Below are positions 1 to 12,533 of a stretch of 64,000 nt of DNA, one piece after another. The notes beneath the pieces are model-generated. The model was given only the letters and a program-made list of their open reading frames with translations. It was not told the DNA's origin and did not search any database. Position 1 is the stretch's first letter, and each line of letters opens with the position of its first letter. Made by a program: the position numbers and the translations under genes. Source of the DNA: Lutraria lutraria (Eukaryota > Mollusca > Bivalvia > Venerida > Mactridae); contig OZ026844.1 of NCBI GenBank assembly GCA_964023205.1, positions 25,952,934-26,016,933 of the forward strand, read 5' to 3'.

Positions 1-241
1 AGAGCACTTATTTTTCTACCACTTAGTAGATTTTTTTAAGAAATACAAAGATATGCAACAAAATACAAATTTTGAAAAATTATTATTCCACATGACCAAT
101 GTCCGAATAGACTTTCGTTGAAAAAAATTTGTACCAGGAATGTTAATGATTTTCATAATCCTGGAGATTTTCCTGAAAAGAGGTATTGTTGCAATTGCTT
201 TAATGCAGTAATTAAATAAATTATCTAAGACATGTTTTTTT

Positions 242-349
242 TCATGATGACTGAAGCTTGCTTCTTGTACTGTATGCAAAATAGAAGACACAAGCTGATA
301 CTGCTAAAGCTACTAATTCACTTGGTACAAGAGGTCCCTTCCACACACC
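242..349 (-). CDS. SSR4: SSR4 coding exon 6 with stop
   Basis: Begins GVWKGPLVPSEL, crosses the membrane, and stops at TGA 244-242. The 3' UTR probably runs out of the left end of the window; I see no clear polyadenylation signal in the remaining bases. Confidence 0.95.
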   Translation of the reverse strand, partial: GVWKGPLVPSELVALAVSACVFYFAYSTRSKLQSS

Positions 350-3300
350 CTGCAAATATAAAGAAAAAAATCTACAACCTTGCATAAACTGGAAAAAAGA
401 GGGCCATAATGACCCTGTATATTATAGGACTGCAACAAGTATCCGAAATATCCAAAATACTCTTACCCATTTTGAGATTCGCAGGTACGGATCCAAATTT
501 CATAATTTCGGTTATTAACAAGAACGACAGCTCATGGTTGAAATATGCTTCTCTTATTTTATTGACTTGTGCTTGTTTAATGTTATTTTCATGGACTCAG
601 TCGACTGTTCTTTGGCGTTTATTTTCACGATCAACAGTTTTTCATTTGTTCTGATGAGATTGAAATCAGTGATGTGGTCATATTTTGGATTTAGGATGGT
701 AATATCTAACTCTCTAAACCATGCCCTTTTGGTCCAAAGGATTTTGAAAGGCTTCCTCTATATTAATATCTTTGTAAAAGAAGTGACCCAATAGGGCAGA
801 GCCAACTTCCTACCCAGTGGCATCATATGAAAAATCTTGGTAAAGGACCACAAGACTATGCTATTAAAGCTCTAGGCCATACGGTTTTAAATACTTCATG
901 CTCAGTGGAGCTAAAACTAAACTAACAAAAATACAATGGTTCCAAAGAAAATTCCTATGACATTCTACTTACAGGATGTTTAACAGCAATGGAAAACAAT
1001 GAAGCAACAGAACCAGCACCATCACCACTTCTTTGAGCCTGAAATTTCAGAAAAAAGTTATGAATAAAACTAGAAATGTGCCTGGAGGACATGAATGCCC
1101 CTGCTGACGGCTATATTAAAAAGGGGCCACAACTCCTGTGAAAATGGTTCGATGTAAAATATTAAACCAATCCATGAAATATTTCTCAAGTTATCACTTG
1201 GAAACCAAAATTCGGATGGACAGAAGGACACGGGTAAAGCTTTACCTCTTCCTTCATTTCAAATTGCGCAAGCATAAAAACAGTCATAACTACATGGCAT
1301 GATACCCAAGGGCAACATGTTATTATCAAGAGAAATTGTATCAAAATTCAATAAAATGCATATCATATGAGTCCCATTTCCATTGCCTAAAGTTTAATGT
1401 GACACATTCTAAGGTAAACTAGAAATGTGTCCATAGGACACAGATGCCCCCACTCTATTATTCTGGTCATGGTACACTACATGTGACACAAAATTTTCAT
1501 AGAAAGTAAAACCAAATATACAGAGTCAAGGGCAGATAACTCCATAGTCTTCATCCTATGCCAGAGTTTAAACCTTTTATGCACAACTTCATATGCTGAT
1601 AAACATTTCTGTATAATAAATTTCATGACTGCCCCTAATAATTTTGGAAATATGCGTGACACAAGATTTTTGGACGGATGGAACAACAGATGACCCCCTC
1701 TTTAAGAGTGGGGTTGCAAAATTGGGTGTATAATAAGTTGTATAGACTTCAACACAGTCATCAATCTTATCTGTGATATCAGTACTTCTCAGTTTTACCT
1801 TTCTTAAATTAGAATATCCATCTTCGTCATAGAATTTCACATCGTATGTTCCAGAAGGCAGGTTTTTATTTTCATCACTAAAGCTCACCTAGGATATAAA
1901 AGAGAGGAATAAATAATTATATCTCACTGGACAACATTTATGCTTATCAATCTTTGAGCACAGTATGAGACAATGAAATGTTCTAGAGTGACTTGCAGTT
2001 AGCTGTTTGACTCTTATTCAATAATTAAAAACAAATCATCCAAACTTCCTTCCTAACAATTTAACACTATGGAAATTCCATAGTGTCAAGATCGGCGTTG
2101 CGGATTTCTGATCAGAACTCACATCATGAATGTTATTCCATCGACTCATTTCGTTTTTAATGCTCAAAGATTCCTCAGTGATCGATTTGCTAACGTGTAT
2201 TTTTCGGCGCAGCTGTATTAAAATTGATTTTGACCTACATTTGTTACCAATGAAATTGTCAGATACAAAATCTTCAGCTGAAGTAGGAGTTTTCTCATTG
2301 GTTAAAGGCTATTTTGTTACAATTTTTTAGGACAGAAACCATTATTATTTGTTTTACTGCCTCTGAAAATAATGCAATAATAAAAGCAAAAAAAAACATC
2401 AATAAAACATCACATTAAATATCAAAAACGTAAACCATGAAAAATTACACAATGTGGAATTCATATACAGTAAATAAGATAAATATATGATATAATCTAA
2501 TTTAATGAAAAATAGTATATATACTTTTAGCATTAAACTCAAGATTTTTTGTTTATAACCTTAACTGTTAGTATGTTAGAGAAGGTTGCAAAATAGTTCA
2601 ATCTTTAGGTCAGCAATGTTACTGTATACACGGAGGATTGTAAACCATTTTATCTTATTCTGGAGTCTTTAGACACTTTCTTTTAGTTTTCAGCCTATTT
2701 CAATACATGTATGGGATAATCTGCTGTGTTTCCTAATTACTAAATTTCTACTGTACATATGTATATACACGCGGATTATCTTTTTTAAAAGATATTTCTT
2801 GTTTATATCCTTGTCGTTTGTGTAGATCTACGTAAATTAAAAATGTTCAGCCTTAATTTCAAGGTTATGTCGCATTACGTCGGTAATCATTATTTGCACA
2901 GATCTATGCATTTTTTATCGTTGTTAAATATAAATCATTCGCAGAGGCATAGTAATCATGTTAATCATTTAATTTGATAGGACCCATTAACCAACGAATT
3001 GTCAACGATTTAAAAGTTCATAAGCTTCGATTAATTTTTTTTCTGCAGTCGCCAATACTCTTGTGTACATAGACGCTTGTTAACCAAGCGTTAGTGAATA
3101 GGAAAAACGCCCAAGTGATCCAGATGCTGGGATGTACTAACAGCGATCCCAATCAGTACCCCCCCCCCCCCCCCCCCTCCTCGGATTTACATCAATCTCA
3201 AAAGTGCCCCTGGCGGCTTTAATACGGATTTCCAGAATATTCCGGAATATTAGAACCCCTGTGAAGATGCTATAGTGTAAACAAGCTAAAATACAGCAAA

Positions 3301-6300
3301 TTTTCTTAATCAAGGGCCCATAACTCTTGGAAGTCCTGGTCCGATTTCGCCCATGATCAAACACGTTCAAGATCTTTAGGTCATACACATTCACTGTACA
3401 TATGATTAGGATTGGTGAAGAAATTAAGGCATTCAGAGTGTAAACAAGCTAAAGCATAGCTAATTTTCTTCATCAAGGGCCAATAACTCTGGAAATACTT
3501 AACTGATTTTGCCCATAATTGACTCATATGAGATATTGTGGCCATATACATAATGATCAAGTTTGATTAAGATTGGTTAAGAGCTGTGGATGCTAGAGTG
3601 TAAATACACTAAGTGTGGACGGACGCCAGATGCCAGACATTCATCGATCCTAAAAGCTCATCCAGAGCCACGGGCTCAGGTGAGCTAAAAAAAGCAAACA
3701 ATAATGCTAACCTGGTAAAGATAGTCTGAATTGTCTTCATTACGTGTGACAGCCAAAGTTTTTCCATTGACATCAGCAAACAAATTCAAATTCTGAAGTA
3801 AAATATGATGTATAGGATAATGATATGAAACTTATTTATTTCCAACAAATTGCATTCCGTCTTTCAGTATCTTAACAGAAACTTGATCATCTGACATCCT
3901 GTTGCTCCAAGAAACAAGTAGTCGTAACTTCACATTAAGGTCTTCTACTAAGTTGTAGTAACTCCAATATCCGAAAGTCATTTGATTACACTAATAACAT
4001 TGTCAGATCACAGATGTGTCAGTTTCTGAAAACAGCTTTAGTAAACCAGTAAGTAATCATTTATAATAACTCAAGACTACTAATGGTTGCAAGATCATAG
4101 GTTGCTCATCCAGGGGTGTCAATACAGCCAAATAAAAAATCCTGAAATCATATGCAGCCAACCATTTTTGCCAAATAAAAGGCCTTCAAACACATTGTTT
4201 CCATATTTAATTCAGAACAGATTAAATTGACCATAACTTGCCATTTCTTGAGATATTTTCATCAAATCAGTCTTTGAATTAATTTTTTTGACAGGTTGCC
4301 CGACTATATACTTTATGAAGGAAACTCTCTAAAACTAGGTTGCCCCCAAAAGACTTAAAGAAGGAAAAAAAAACACTAATTCGAAGACTGCAAATAACTT
4401 TTATTTTGCTCAGAAATCATAGCTCGTTCAGGACAGATTAATCCGGAATTCTGGACATATCCAGAATATTGTCACCCCTGCACATCTACTTGATTGAAGG
4501 GTCTAACTCATTAGGTCAAGTAGGGAAAAAATTAGACAATATTACGATGTCATTTCGAGCTTTTTTTCATCTACAGCAGGGGTCGCAGGAAAATTCTCTA
4601 AAATCATGCAGTTTTCCCCTAAAATTCAATTTACATCAAGCTTTTTCTTCCCCTTTTGCAAAAATTATGTGTTATTACAAACTGCATAAAAACCTGGTAC
4701 TTACAGATGCACTGTTAGAACATTTGAGAGAAAACTGTACAATGAAAACTGTTTCCATAGATGAAGCAGCTTCAGTAGTGGTGTAAACACTTGACTTCAC
4801 CTGTGGATTTGTGCAAGTGTCACCTGGAATAAAAAATAAATATGACAGTACTGGATAACTGTGAAGCTAATTTTAGAACTGCTGTGAATCAAATATTGTA
4901 ATTTGTATGTACACATCTCCTTTACGAATGCCTACAGTCAAATTTTCAAAAACTGTATCAATCTAGTGCCCACAATCAATAAATACAATGAAGTCGGCCG
5001 CCATCTTTCTTTCCTTGAATGTACTAAATAACGGTGTACAAGTAGAAACCTCTCAAGGTCACATTATGTCATAATGTAGCAGTGATAACTGATATTACTA
5101 CGCTGGATTAAACTCGAAACAATAATTTCAACACAGAACTATTTAAAAAAAATTTTTTATAACAGAAGCAGCATAAAAACAAACACATCCATTCAGAACT
5201 GCAGATGGCAGTGAAAAAAATCCAGTTTTTCTGAGAAAAGCAATGTATTTTTATTGTATGAACAATGATTCAATCATTAACATTTTGTGTATTTTCTTAA
5301 TACAAAACTGATTTTAATGCATACTAATCCTCAAAATGACGTTTTCTACTGATGACAGATATGTTGACAACGCTAAGTTATGCATGAGTGTATATCATGA
5401 TTTTATTTGATGCACCGTTACTCGAATAACACCAGTAAACAGGGTACTGATCATAACACAAGAATTTTGAAAGTACATTCACGCAGAGCAGATTACTGAT
5501 ATTTCTATCTAATTACGCAAGTTATACAAGTAATTGAAGAATTTTGACGCAATTTGAATTTCCGCATATTAATATGCAGATCTTTGTAAGGCTGAGAGGA
5601 TGGGCTTTCTGAATTCATTCACGAAATCGGCCAACTGAAAAGCCAAATTAGTAGGGCTAGTAATTACAATAGGCAAGAAGTTTTATTTGCTACAAAATCT
5701 GCAATTTTCGGAAAAGTAATATTCACATGCCATATTACACAGGCAGTAACATAAGTTGATTATCTCTTGTGATCTATTTCTCTGAGACTGATAGTATGGA
5801 TATTGTTTGATGCACCGGTATTCGGTATGCAACAGTAACTGCATGTTGAGTAGTATTCAAGTTACAACGTTAGTTAAATCTTACCTGGGACAAAACACTG
5901 AACATATCGAATAGATACCATCACAGCATATCGATAATTCACAGGGTTCTCAATAAGTTTGTGGCCAACAGGCCCAAAAGCTAGACTAACAGGCCTGCTA
6001 GGGGGGGTCCGGGTATTTTCTATCAATATTTTATAAACTTTTGAGATTCCTAACCGGCCCAAACACATTTCTAAGCGGCTTAATTGGCCTGCATTGAGAA
6101 CCCTGATTCAAACTTAAATCCTTACTTACAGATAATAAACCACAGAAAATTGAAATTATGACTCAGAATTAGGTAAAGATATAGCCTCGGACTGTCGGAC
6201 TATTAAGCTATACTGTATATATATATAAACACAAGGAATGAAACAATTTTTCCCATATTTTGCATCAGCTACATTTACAATCGACATGGTTCCCGGCTTC

Positions 6301-8282
6301 GTAGTGTTAGAATGCACCACGTATTGAACACATGAGAACCAGTGTTATTTTGCCTGCTGGTTCTCGTAATTTCAGTACTCGATGCAGTCATATACTACAA
6401 TGCCAGGAACCATGTCGATTGTAAATGTAGCTGATGCAAAATATTGACAATTTTGCTAATTGTTTTGGATATTTTGGTGTTAATGTTGAGGTTGAAACTT
6501 AAACTTGACAATAATCGTGAAGAATAATGTGTACTACATCGACTGACACAAGGATTATGTGAAAATGTTGGAAATGGAATAAAATACGAGGTGTTTTCGA
6601 AGGTACGACGTAACGTGTGAGCTATTTTTCCAACGAACATTTATATCTTGAAGTATATATATTGTTGACGTTGAAAAATGTATTTTTTTCAAAACGGCTT
6701 ATTTTAGGTTTTATTGATAGATATGATAAGTTTATGTGTTGGGATTGACAAAAATACAATTATTTTGTTGTTTTTTAAGCTCCTAACCCCAAGTGTCTGT
6801 GGTTTAACGCGTTCCTAAGTAATGCAATGATCGGGAAAGGCATGCTCCATAGTCACATTAAAATTCAAAATGTCACATCGTCTTTTGCACCTGATGCGCC
6901 CATGTCACGTTCCGATTTTTCAATAGAATTTTTGTGTACGAAATAAAGCGAGTATGCAATACATACTGCTGCTCAGTGTCATCTGATGCTTAACGTTATT
7001 CTTTGCATTTGCCTGCAAGTGCCTAATGATATAGACGCTCTGCGTCATCTGACGCTTAGCATGATTTCTGTTACCCCGGAAGCTTTACTCGCACATGCCT
7101 GCTGACAACCAGCTTACGCTTGATTCTTCGCTCTAAACGGGAAACCAGTGCATAATTAACATTATTGGATCCCCTTTTTTCGACGAAGTGACAGCGGGCA
7201 TGTATCAGGGTCACAGAAATAAAAGAGAAACGGATGAATATGAGCCATTCCCAGCGAATCAAATATAATGCTTCGTAAATTGACTTTTTTGGGATTATTC
7301 ACCAACTTCGCTGCTTGGAAGTATTCTAATACTGGTTTCTACAGCGTTTTTATTGTTAGTGATGAAGTACGGAAAATTTGCATGAACATGCAAATGTCGC
7401 ACTCGGCCAACTAACGTTTTTATCGTGTTTAGACTTAGTTGTACTCATTTTAAAAGCATGTTATGGCTATAACTGTGTATAAATTAGTAGCTACACAAAT
7501 GGTGGTTATTTTTACGCCCTAGTTGTGAGAATTGTTTAAAAAATGAACGAGTTGCAGCCTGTTTTCGTAGCAATTTTAAGGCATACTTTCGGTTTAGCGA
7601 TGTTACCTTTCTATGAAGTATCATTCAAAGTTTCGACAAACTCGGAAACGAAGCCAATGTGGTTTGGATATGTTGTATTGACATGAGATTTTAGTTATGA
7701 AATATGTACCAGAGTTGAAATGCGATCTTATGGGATAATTGTGCAGAAAGTAGACTTTTCTGAATTGAAAGCCTGCTGAGTATATTTGCTTATATACCAT
7801 AAGTCACTGACTTATTTGTTACTCAGTTATCATCTGCCAATAACAATGCCTCTCAAAATATTAGTTTGTTATCTCATTAAATGTCACATTGGATTTTGAA
7901 AATGTCACATTGATTTTCCATCCGAAAGGGCCATTGTCCCATTAAGAAAATTTCTTTCCCGATCACTGCTAATGGTTGGGCTAAGAACGGTGTTTCATTC
8001 CTTGTGTATATTATATACATATCTGAGTGATTTGTTGTAGCAAGTGACATATGAATGGGTAAAATTTCAATCTCCTGTGAATAAACTAACCTCACCCCAT
8101 CAACATAATGCCACGTTGGCAATAAAACGTAAATAAATTTCCATTTCAGAAGTTAAAATTCAATTAGAACTCATGAAAAGCATAAACATGATCAATAAAA
8201 ATAATAAAATTAACTTACCAAGCACCAACAAAGGCCCTACCAGCATACAAAATGCAAAGATAGATTTACCGGCGAGATGCAT
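242..8282 (-). CDS. SSR4: Translocon-associated protein subunit delta (TRAP-delta), complete, 6 coding exons
   Basis: Subunit of the TRAP complex in the ER membrane, which sits beside the Sec61 translocon and assists insertion of secretory and membrane proteins. Coding exons, read on the minus strand, are 8282-8219, 4823-4705, 3792-3712, 1888-1799, 1038-973 and 349-242. They total 528 nt and encode 175 residues, close to the roughly 173 of vertebrate SSR4. Residues 1-22 form a signal peptide (MHLAGKSIFAFCML...). The lumenal part has Cys25 and Cys56, which match the family's conserved disulfide pair. The signature SGTYDVKFYDEDGY lies in exon 4. A transmembrane helix spans about 148-165, followed by a short STRSKLQSS tail. 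Every junction is GT-AG and every phase agrees. The start is the only ATG that opens the signal peptide. No introduced stop is seen, so the gene looks intact. Introns carry several repeats. Confidence 0.96.
973..1038 (-). CDS. SSR4: SSR4 coding exon 5
   Basis: 22 codons (AQRSGDGAGSVASLFSIAV...) between a TTTCAG acceptor and a GTAAGT donor at 972-967. Confidence 0.93.
1066..1740. repeat. Two fragments of a 'TGTGTCC-GGACACA' dispersed repeat in SSR4 introns 4 and 5
   Basis: Near 1066 (AGAAATGTGCCTGGAGGAC...ATGCCCC) and 1420 (AGAAATGTGTCCATAGGACA...ATGCCCC) the same palindromic end occurs twice, followed by gene-less text. The same end recurs inverted at 20819-20852 and direct at 61398, so it is a dispersed family. 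Boundaries away from the palindromes are uncertain. Confidence 0.6.
1799..1888 (-). CDS. SSR4: SSR4 coding exon 4
   Basis: 30 whole codons including SGTYDVKFYDEDGYSNLRK, the family signature. The donor GTAAAA at 1798-1793 is weak. Reading past it continues open, but gives sequence unlike SSR4. Confidence 0.95.
2060..3180. other. SSR4 intron 3, AT-rich, ending in a poly-C run
   Basis: No coding or structured feature recognised. A run of about 18 C bases, 3161-3178, ends the stretch and borders the truncated end of the modular repeat to its right. Confidence 0.6.
3190..3691 (-). mobile_element. Modular 'AGCTCACC' repeat, 3' truncated, in SSR4 intron 2
   Basis: The end near 3691 reads, on the minus strand, TTTAGCTCACCTGAGCC...GAGCTTTTAGGATCG, which is the imperfect 5' palindrome of the family. 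Inside are two diverged copies of its module (GTTTACACTCT..., AGAGTTATTGGCCC...), then a break at about 3190. The 3' hairpin is missing. Confidence 0.8.
3712..3792 (-). CDS. SSR4: SSR4 coding exon 3
   Basis: 27 whole codons, NLNLFADVNGKTLAVTR onward. The donor is GTTAGC, next to the 5' end of a modular repeat in the intron. Confidence 0.95.
4705..4823 (-). CDS. SSR4: SSR4 coding exon 2
   Basis: Acceptor TTCCAG at the high-coordinate side and GTAAGT donor at 4704-4699. Encodes the mature N-terminus DTCTNP and ETVFIV, with both conserved cysteines. Confidence 0.95.
5942..6105. mobile_element. Small hAT-like MITE in SSR4 intron 1
   Basis: 164 bp with 13-bp terminal inverted repeats, CAGGGTTCTCAAT on the left and its complement ATTGAGAACCCTG on the right. 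ATTCA flanks both sides, shorter than the 8 bp expected of hAT, so the target duplication is uncertain. The CAGGG start and AT-rich centre suggest hAT. Confidence 0.65.
6255..6444. repeat. 190-bp hairpin element with perfect 39-bp arms
   Basis: Arms 6255-6293 and 6406-6444 are exact reverse complements, beginning ATATTTTGCATCAGCTACAT. The 112-bp loop is unique. It lies in SSR4 intron 1. Confidence 0.85.
8219..8282 (-). CDS. SSR4: SSR4 coding exon 1
   Basis: Start ATG at 8282-8280, signal peptide, and a GTAAGT donor at 8218-8213. The exon ends after the first base of a Gly codon. Confidence 0.93.
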
Positions 8283-8450
8283 ACTTTCAACTTATTTTGA
8301 TATACTTGAACCGGAAGTACGTAGACAAAATCCAACGGTACGAACTAAACTACTAACGAGTTAACTGACCATATAGATAAAGAGGAAAAACACTGACATT
8401 ATCGGAAAACACTGGCGATATAAACAAAGGATCAACAGACCATGTAGAGT
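8283..8450 (-). promoter_or_regulatory. Presumed SSR4 5' UTR and promoter region
   Basis: This is the DNA directly upstream of the SSR4 start on the minus strand. I see no TATA box or other decisive element, so placement rests only on position. Confidence 0.3.
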
Positions 8451-8841
8451 TAGACGGGTGGAAGTGATGATCGATGTTCTATTATAATTTTTAAAAAATG
8501 GAAGCCATTTTGCAAAATATCATGTTTATTTTGAAGCTCAATTTCGGTCATTAAGTTTTTACCAATGAGTATATACAGATCGAATGATGAGCATATTCTT
8601 CTTCTTCTTCTTCTTCCGTTTCTGGTCACATTCAACAGACTGAATATACTACCAGGTGTGTCCGCAAAAGAGGAAATAAAGTAAAAGGTGAATATGTACA
8701 GAGTGAGGATAAAAACATAATTAAGAGGTTAGATAAAGAGTGTGGACTGCAGTTATTTATTATTTAGATTTATCAGCCTTAAAAAATTAATGATATCTTT
8801 ATTTATAGAAGCTATATATAGTTCATTAGTATACATCAAAT
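8451..8841. other. Intergenic AT-rich stretch with a short CTT repeat
   Basis: Contains a short (CTT)n run at about 8598-8616. Nothing else is recognised up to the MITE that follows. Confidence 0.5.
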
Positions 8842-9346
8842 CAAGGACTTATATACATACATGGATTCGCAACTGCTAAAAATAGCCCAAACGATATCGT
8901 TCGACGATCCCAAAATGCATTTCTATATACTCGGCAATGTCCGACAGCTGTTATTGGGTGTTTACGAATTTTATTATACTAAAAAACTCTGGCAATTGGG
9001 CACGGGGAATTTATAAAGGATGCAACAAAGTCCTTAAAGATATTGAGATACATTTATAATCCACAAAGTCTAAGTATAAGCATTGAAAACGGCATCAGTC
9101 GAACATTTTAAATTCCAATATGGCGGACATCTATTATAATCCTTTCGTCTCCGAGATTAAACATTCGGAATACCACGGATATTTTCGCTGTTATTAACAT
9201 TCGGATTATCACGGATATTTTCGTATTTTCGCTTTTGTAAACAATAGCATGTATTCCCGTTGATTCACGTCTTATTATCGCGGGATTTGATTACTTTAAA
9301 CTGTTAATACGGAAGTTGCGAATCCATGTATGTATATAAGTCCTTG
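8842..9346. mobile_element. 505-bp MITE copy 1, 7-bp target duplication
   Basis: The termini are near-perfect inverted repeats of about 32 bp, starting CAAGGACTTATATACATACA. The flanks are the direct repeat ATCAAAT, ending at 8841 and starting at 9347. The interior (ACGATATCGTTCG, ATTATCGCGGGATTTG) matches the copies at 11082 and 43691. No transposase reading frame, so non-autonomous. The 7-bp duplication is unusual among DNA transposons. Confidence 0.92.
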
Positions 9347-9613
9347 ATCAAATGTAATCGCAAATATGATGAAAACTTATTTTGCCCACTTATTTTCAAT
9401 GAAGCCTTCAGTAACTAAAAGAAACGGTTTAAAATCACATTTAATATCAAATATACAGACTCAAAACAGTGAAAACACATCACAGACAGGCACGCACTTA
9501 ACCTATAATTATATATAACCATGGCTATATTTTCGATGTCATATAAATATTTGATGCATTTTGTTTAAAATTTTACATATAGGGGTGATGATGTTTTGGT
9601 GTAAAGAATTGTG

Positions 9614-9942
9614 AATACATAGTTCCCATATCTACAATATTTACCTCCCTTGGCGGCCATATATCTTGCTTGGCAAATTCAACAAGCACTAATAGAAGAT
9701 ATTTTTATTTTTGTTTTGATAATTTTAAATATAGGATATTAAATTTATATGTGACAACTACATTTTCTTAAACCTGATGTGATTATGGCCTTAACAACTT
9801 CATGATTTAGTTATCTTTTATACATAATTTAAAGTTGTTTAATAACCAATTTTCTGATTTCTTCTATTAAGCGCATAAGAAATTTGCCAAGCAAGATGGC
9901 CGCCAAGGGAGGTAAATATTGTAGACGTGGGAACTATGTATT
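9614..9942. mobile_element. Inverted-repeat MITE, about 330 bp
   Basis: Left arm 9614-9680 (AATACATAGTTCCCA..., TTTACCTCCCTTGGCGGCCA) pairs with right arm 9880-9942 with a few mismatches. AGAATT-like sequence lies just outside both ends and may be the target duplication. The centre is AT-rich and non-coding. Confidence 0.8.
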
Positions 9943-9949
9943 AGAATTT

Positions 9950-11000
9950 GTAGGTCAAGTATATAGTCTTGACCAAGGGTGTATATAAATCCTTGTCTTG
10001 ACACAGTACTAGTGTATATATCTTTAGGCCAATTAACCACGATTACCAAGGAAAAGGTACATCTTTTAATTGTTTGCCTGGAAGAAACAAACATTGCATT
10101 ATAGCGGAGTCAAAGTCTGGTACTCTACCATAAGATATTAAAGGTGTTAAATTTTTAAAAGATACAAAAGCATCTTCAAAAAACAAACATGTCTATATAG
10201 ATACCGGACTTTCGGTATCTGTGATGGTTTTAATGTTTTAAACTTTTTGTTTTGGATATATTGGACCCCGTGGTAAATAAGATTTTAGCTTTATTAAGTC
10301 GGTCAATAGCTATACATAGCTAATGTTTAGGCTGTTATTATGTATACCGACTATAAATATAAATACATTTTGTATCTTGAAAATGCATGGTTATCCGTTG
10401 GAAAGACGATGTCACGTCAACGATTCGGTCTTTATTCAAACCCTACAAAGCTGCATTGTGATTGGTTACATTTTGACAAATAGACCAATCAGATTAGTTA
10501 TATCTAACAAACAACGACAGAGCACTGCGTCAGGTTAACTAATTTTTATTGATTTTAACATTATATTGCTCTATATTTGGTAATGTAAACTTTTAAAATG
10601 TGTACATTACAGTTTTTGTAAACGATTTTTGCCTTGTCTTAGACTGGGTATACTCATATTCGGTAAGTGTATGGTATGAACGTGACAATTCGACCCTACG
10701 ATTTTCGTCCTGCTTTATTATCGTTCCGCTTCGTAAATAATGATGAACGATCGTGGCATTGTTGACATGAAGACTTTCTTCTTCAGAATACAACACTACT
10801 TCAGTAACTGAAGACTATGTATTGGCGCTGATTTTAAAAACAAAAATAATAAGTAACCGGTAGCTTAAAGCCTTAATTTAATGTAGGATTAAAAGCAAAC
10901 ATACTGAACAGATGAGATAGTTTCAATGTGTTTACTCCCTATCCCTGTGGTATACTGCTGTGCGTTCAGTAAGGAAAATGTTCGCCACAAGAACAGTGTC
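9950..11000. other. Intergenic stretch, no gene recognised
   Basis: Contains only short open frames with no recognisable domain. No splice-consistent coding exon is apparent on either strand. Confidence 0.5.
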
Positions 11001-11672
11001 CGCTCTCTAATTCAAATAGTTTTATTCGGATCCTCACCAAATTTGATGGAAATGTTTATGGCCATGCGACCTCGGTCAAGACAAGGACTTATATACATAC
11101 ATGGATTCGCAACTGCTAAAAATAGATCAAACGATATCGTTCGGCGATCCCACAATGCATTGCTATATACTCGGCAATGTCCGACAGCTGTATTTGGGTG
11201 TTTACGAATTTGATTATAGTTATAAAACTCTGGCAATTGGGCACGGGAAATTGGTAAAGGATGCAACAAATTCCTTAAAGATATTGAGATACATGTATAA
11301 TCCACAAAGTCTAAGTATAAGCATCGAAAAAGGCATCAGTCGAACATTTAAATTCCAAGATGGCGGACATCTATTATAATCCTTTCGACTCCGAGATTAA
11401 ACATTCGGAATACCACGGATATTTTCGCTGTTATTATCATTCGGATATCACGGATTTTTTCGTATTTTCGCTTTTGTAAACAATAGCTTGTATTCCCGTT
11501 GATTCACGTCTTATTATCGCGGGATTTGATTACTTTAAACTGTTAATACGGAAGTTGCGAATCCATGTATGTATATAAGTCCTTGGTCAAGATATCCAGC
11601 CCAATCGGCCCAGGCACCTTTGTGTTATGCTCCATGATGGGCGTATTTTGTGACCTGGCACTCTTGTTCTTG
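11000..11672 (+). mobile_element. Modular repeat interrupted by MITE copy 2
   Basis: Left part 11020-11081 (TCACCAAATTTGATGGAAAT..., ...GACCTCGGTCAAGA) continues at 11586 (GTCAAGATATCCAGCC...) and ends GACCTGGCACTCTTGTT near 11672. The CTCTTGTT end matches the other modular families. The 5' end is not clear. Confidence 0.6.
11082..11585. mobile_element. 504-bp MITE copy 2, 7-bp target duplication
   Basis: Same termini and interior as the copy at 8842. Flanked on both sides by GTCAAGA (11075-11081 and 11586-11592). It sits inside a modular repeat, and removing it plus one GTCAAGA restores that repeat. Confidence 0.93.
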
Positions 11673-11689
11673 TTTTTTTTCAGGCAAGC

Positions 11690-11999
11690 TTCAGGTCTAT
11701 GTCATGTTGAACTGACAGGAGCATAAGCTGGCCAAATGCGTTACGTTCTGCTCGTATCTGAGTTATTATATTATGCTGTAATATATATGTGTGAAGGGTT
11801 GTGTTTCTTCAAACCTTGCCGGGGTGATTGATCAATTGCTTCGATAAGGGTTTGTGCTCCCATAGAGCATGGTTTTAGTGTTTCCCAGACATCACTTTGT
11901 CAAGAGAACCTCTAGCACAATTCCAGAATTAATCATAAGTTCCACGAGACCACTGTCGTTCATTACTTTAAATACCTAGATGTATCGAAGATGGAGCAT
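11690..11999 (-). pseudogene. Decayed fragment of a multicopy coding repeat (copy A)
   Basis: About 310 bp that match, inverted, the stretch 52625-52935. Read on the minus strand, broken frames give phrases such as SGLVELMINSG, HALWEHKPLS, RAERNAFGQLMLLSV and QHDIDLKL, with stops and frame shifts between them. Two copies sharing the same broken frame show it decayed before, or independently of, spreading. I recall a family of uncharacterised multicopy proteins in marine invertebrates with such motifs, but cannot name it securely. Confidence 0.6.
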
Positions 12000-12530
12000 A
12001 TTTTTATTTTTGACACAAAACTCCAATGAGTGATATGTATTATGTTCACTGAAGGAATGATCGTAAACACTTATGTATACTAGACACATGTTTTCACACT
12101 CAAATTTCAAAATCAGGTCCAAAAATTGAATGGGTCTTATTAATAGGTTTAGAACTCAATCCAACATTTTCATCAACTAAAAACGGACCAAAATGGGATG
12201 AATTGATTTGTTTACTGGAGATGATACAGATCAAAGGTAGTGTAGGGTATCAGACTCCAAAATCACTATCGATTATCGGACCACCACAGTCTATTGTCTT
12301 TCGATAGTACAATCGGTTTTTGCAGTTAATTTTATGACTATTCTTTCATTTAAGGTAGTAAAAAAAATCCCCACCTACCTACCCGGTGCTAAAATTCTGG
12401 GTCGGAGCACTCCATACAAACTTATTTTCATTTTCAGCCTTATGATAATTTTTAGGTCTACTAAATTCGGTTAATTATAAACTGTCTAAACTGTCTGTTG
12501 ACCTATGTCATGTAATAATGTCACATCAAA
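12000..12530. other. Intergenic, no gene recognised
   Basis: AT-rich with short open frames only. Nothing supports a function. Confidence 0.4.
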
Positions 12531-12533
12531 TTA

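Noticed and set aside
1589..1798. Continuation of SSR4 exon 4 past the GTAAAA donor
   Set aside because: The frame stays open but departs from the SSR4 family exactly at the donor, while exon 5 resumes the family sequence.
11101..11379. 92-codon frame starting MDSQLLKIDQTISF
   Set aside because: Lies inside MITE copy 2, and the other two copies break it. Opposite strand equally open.
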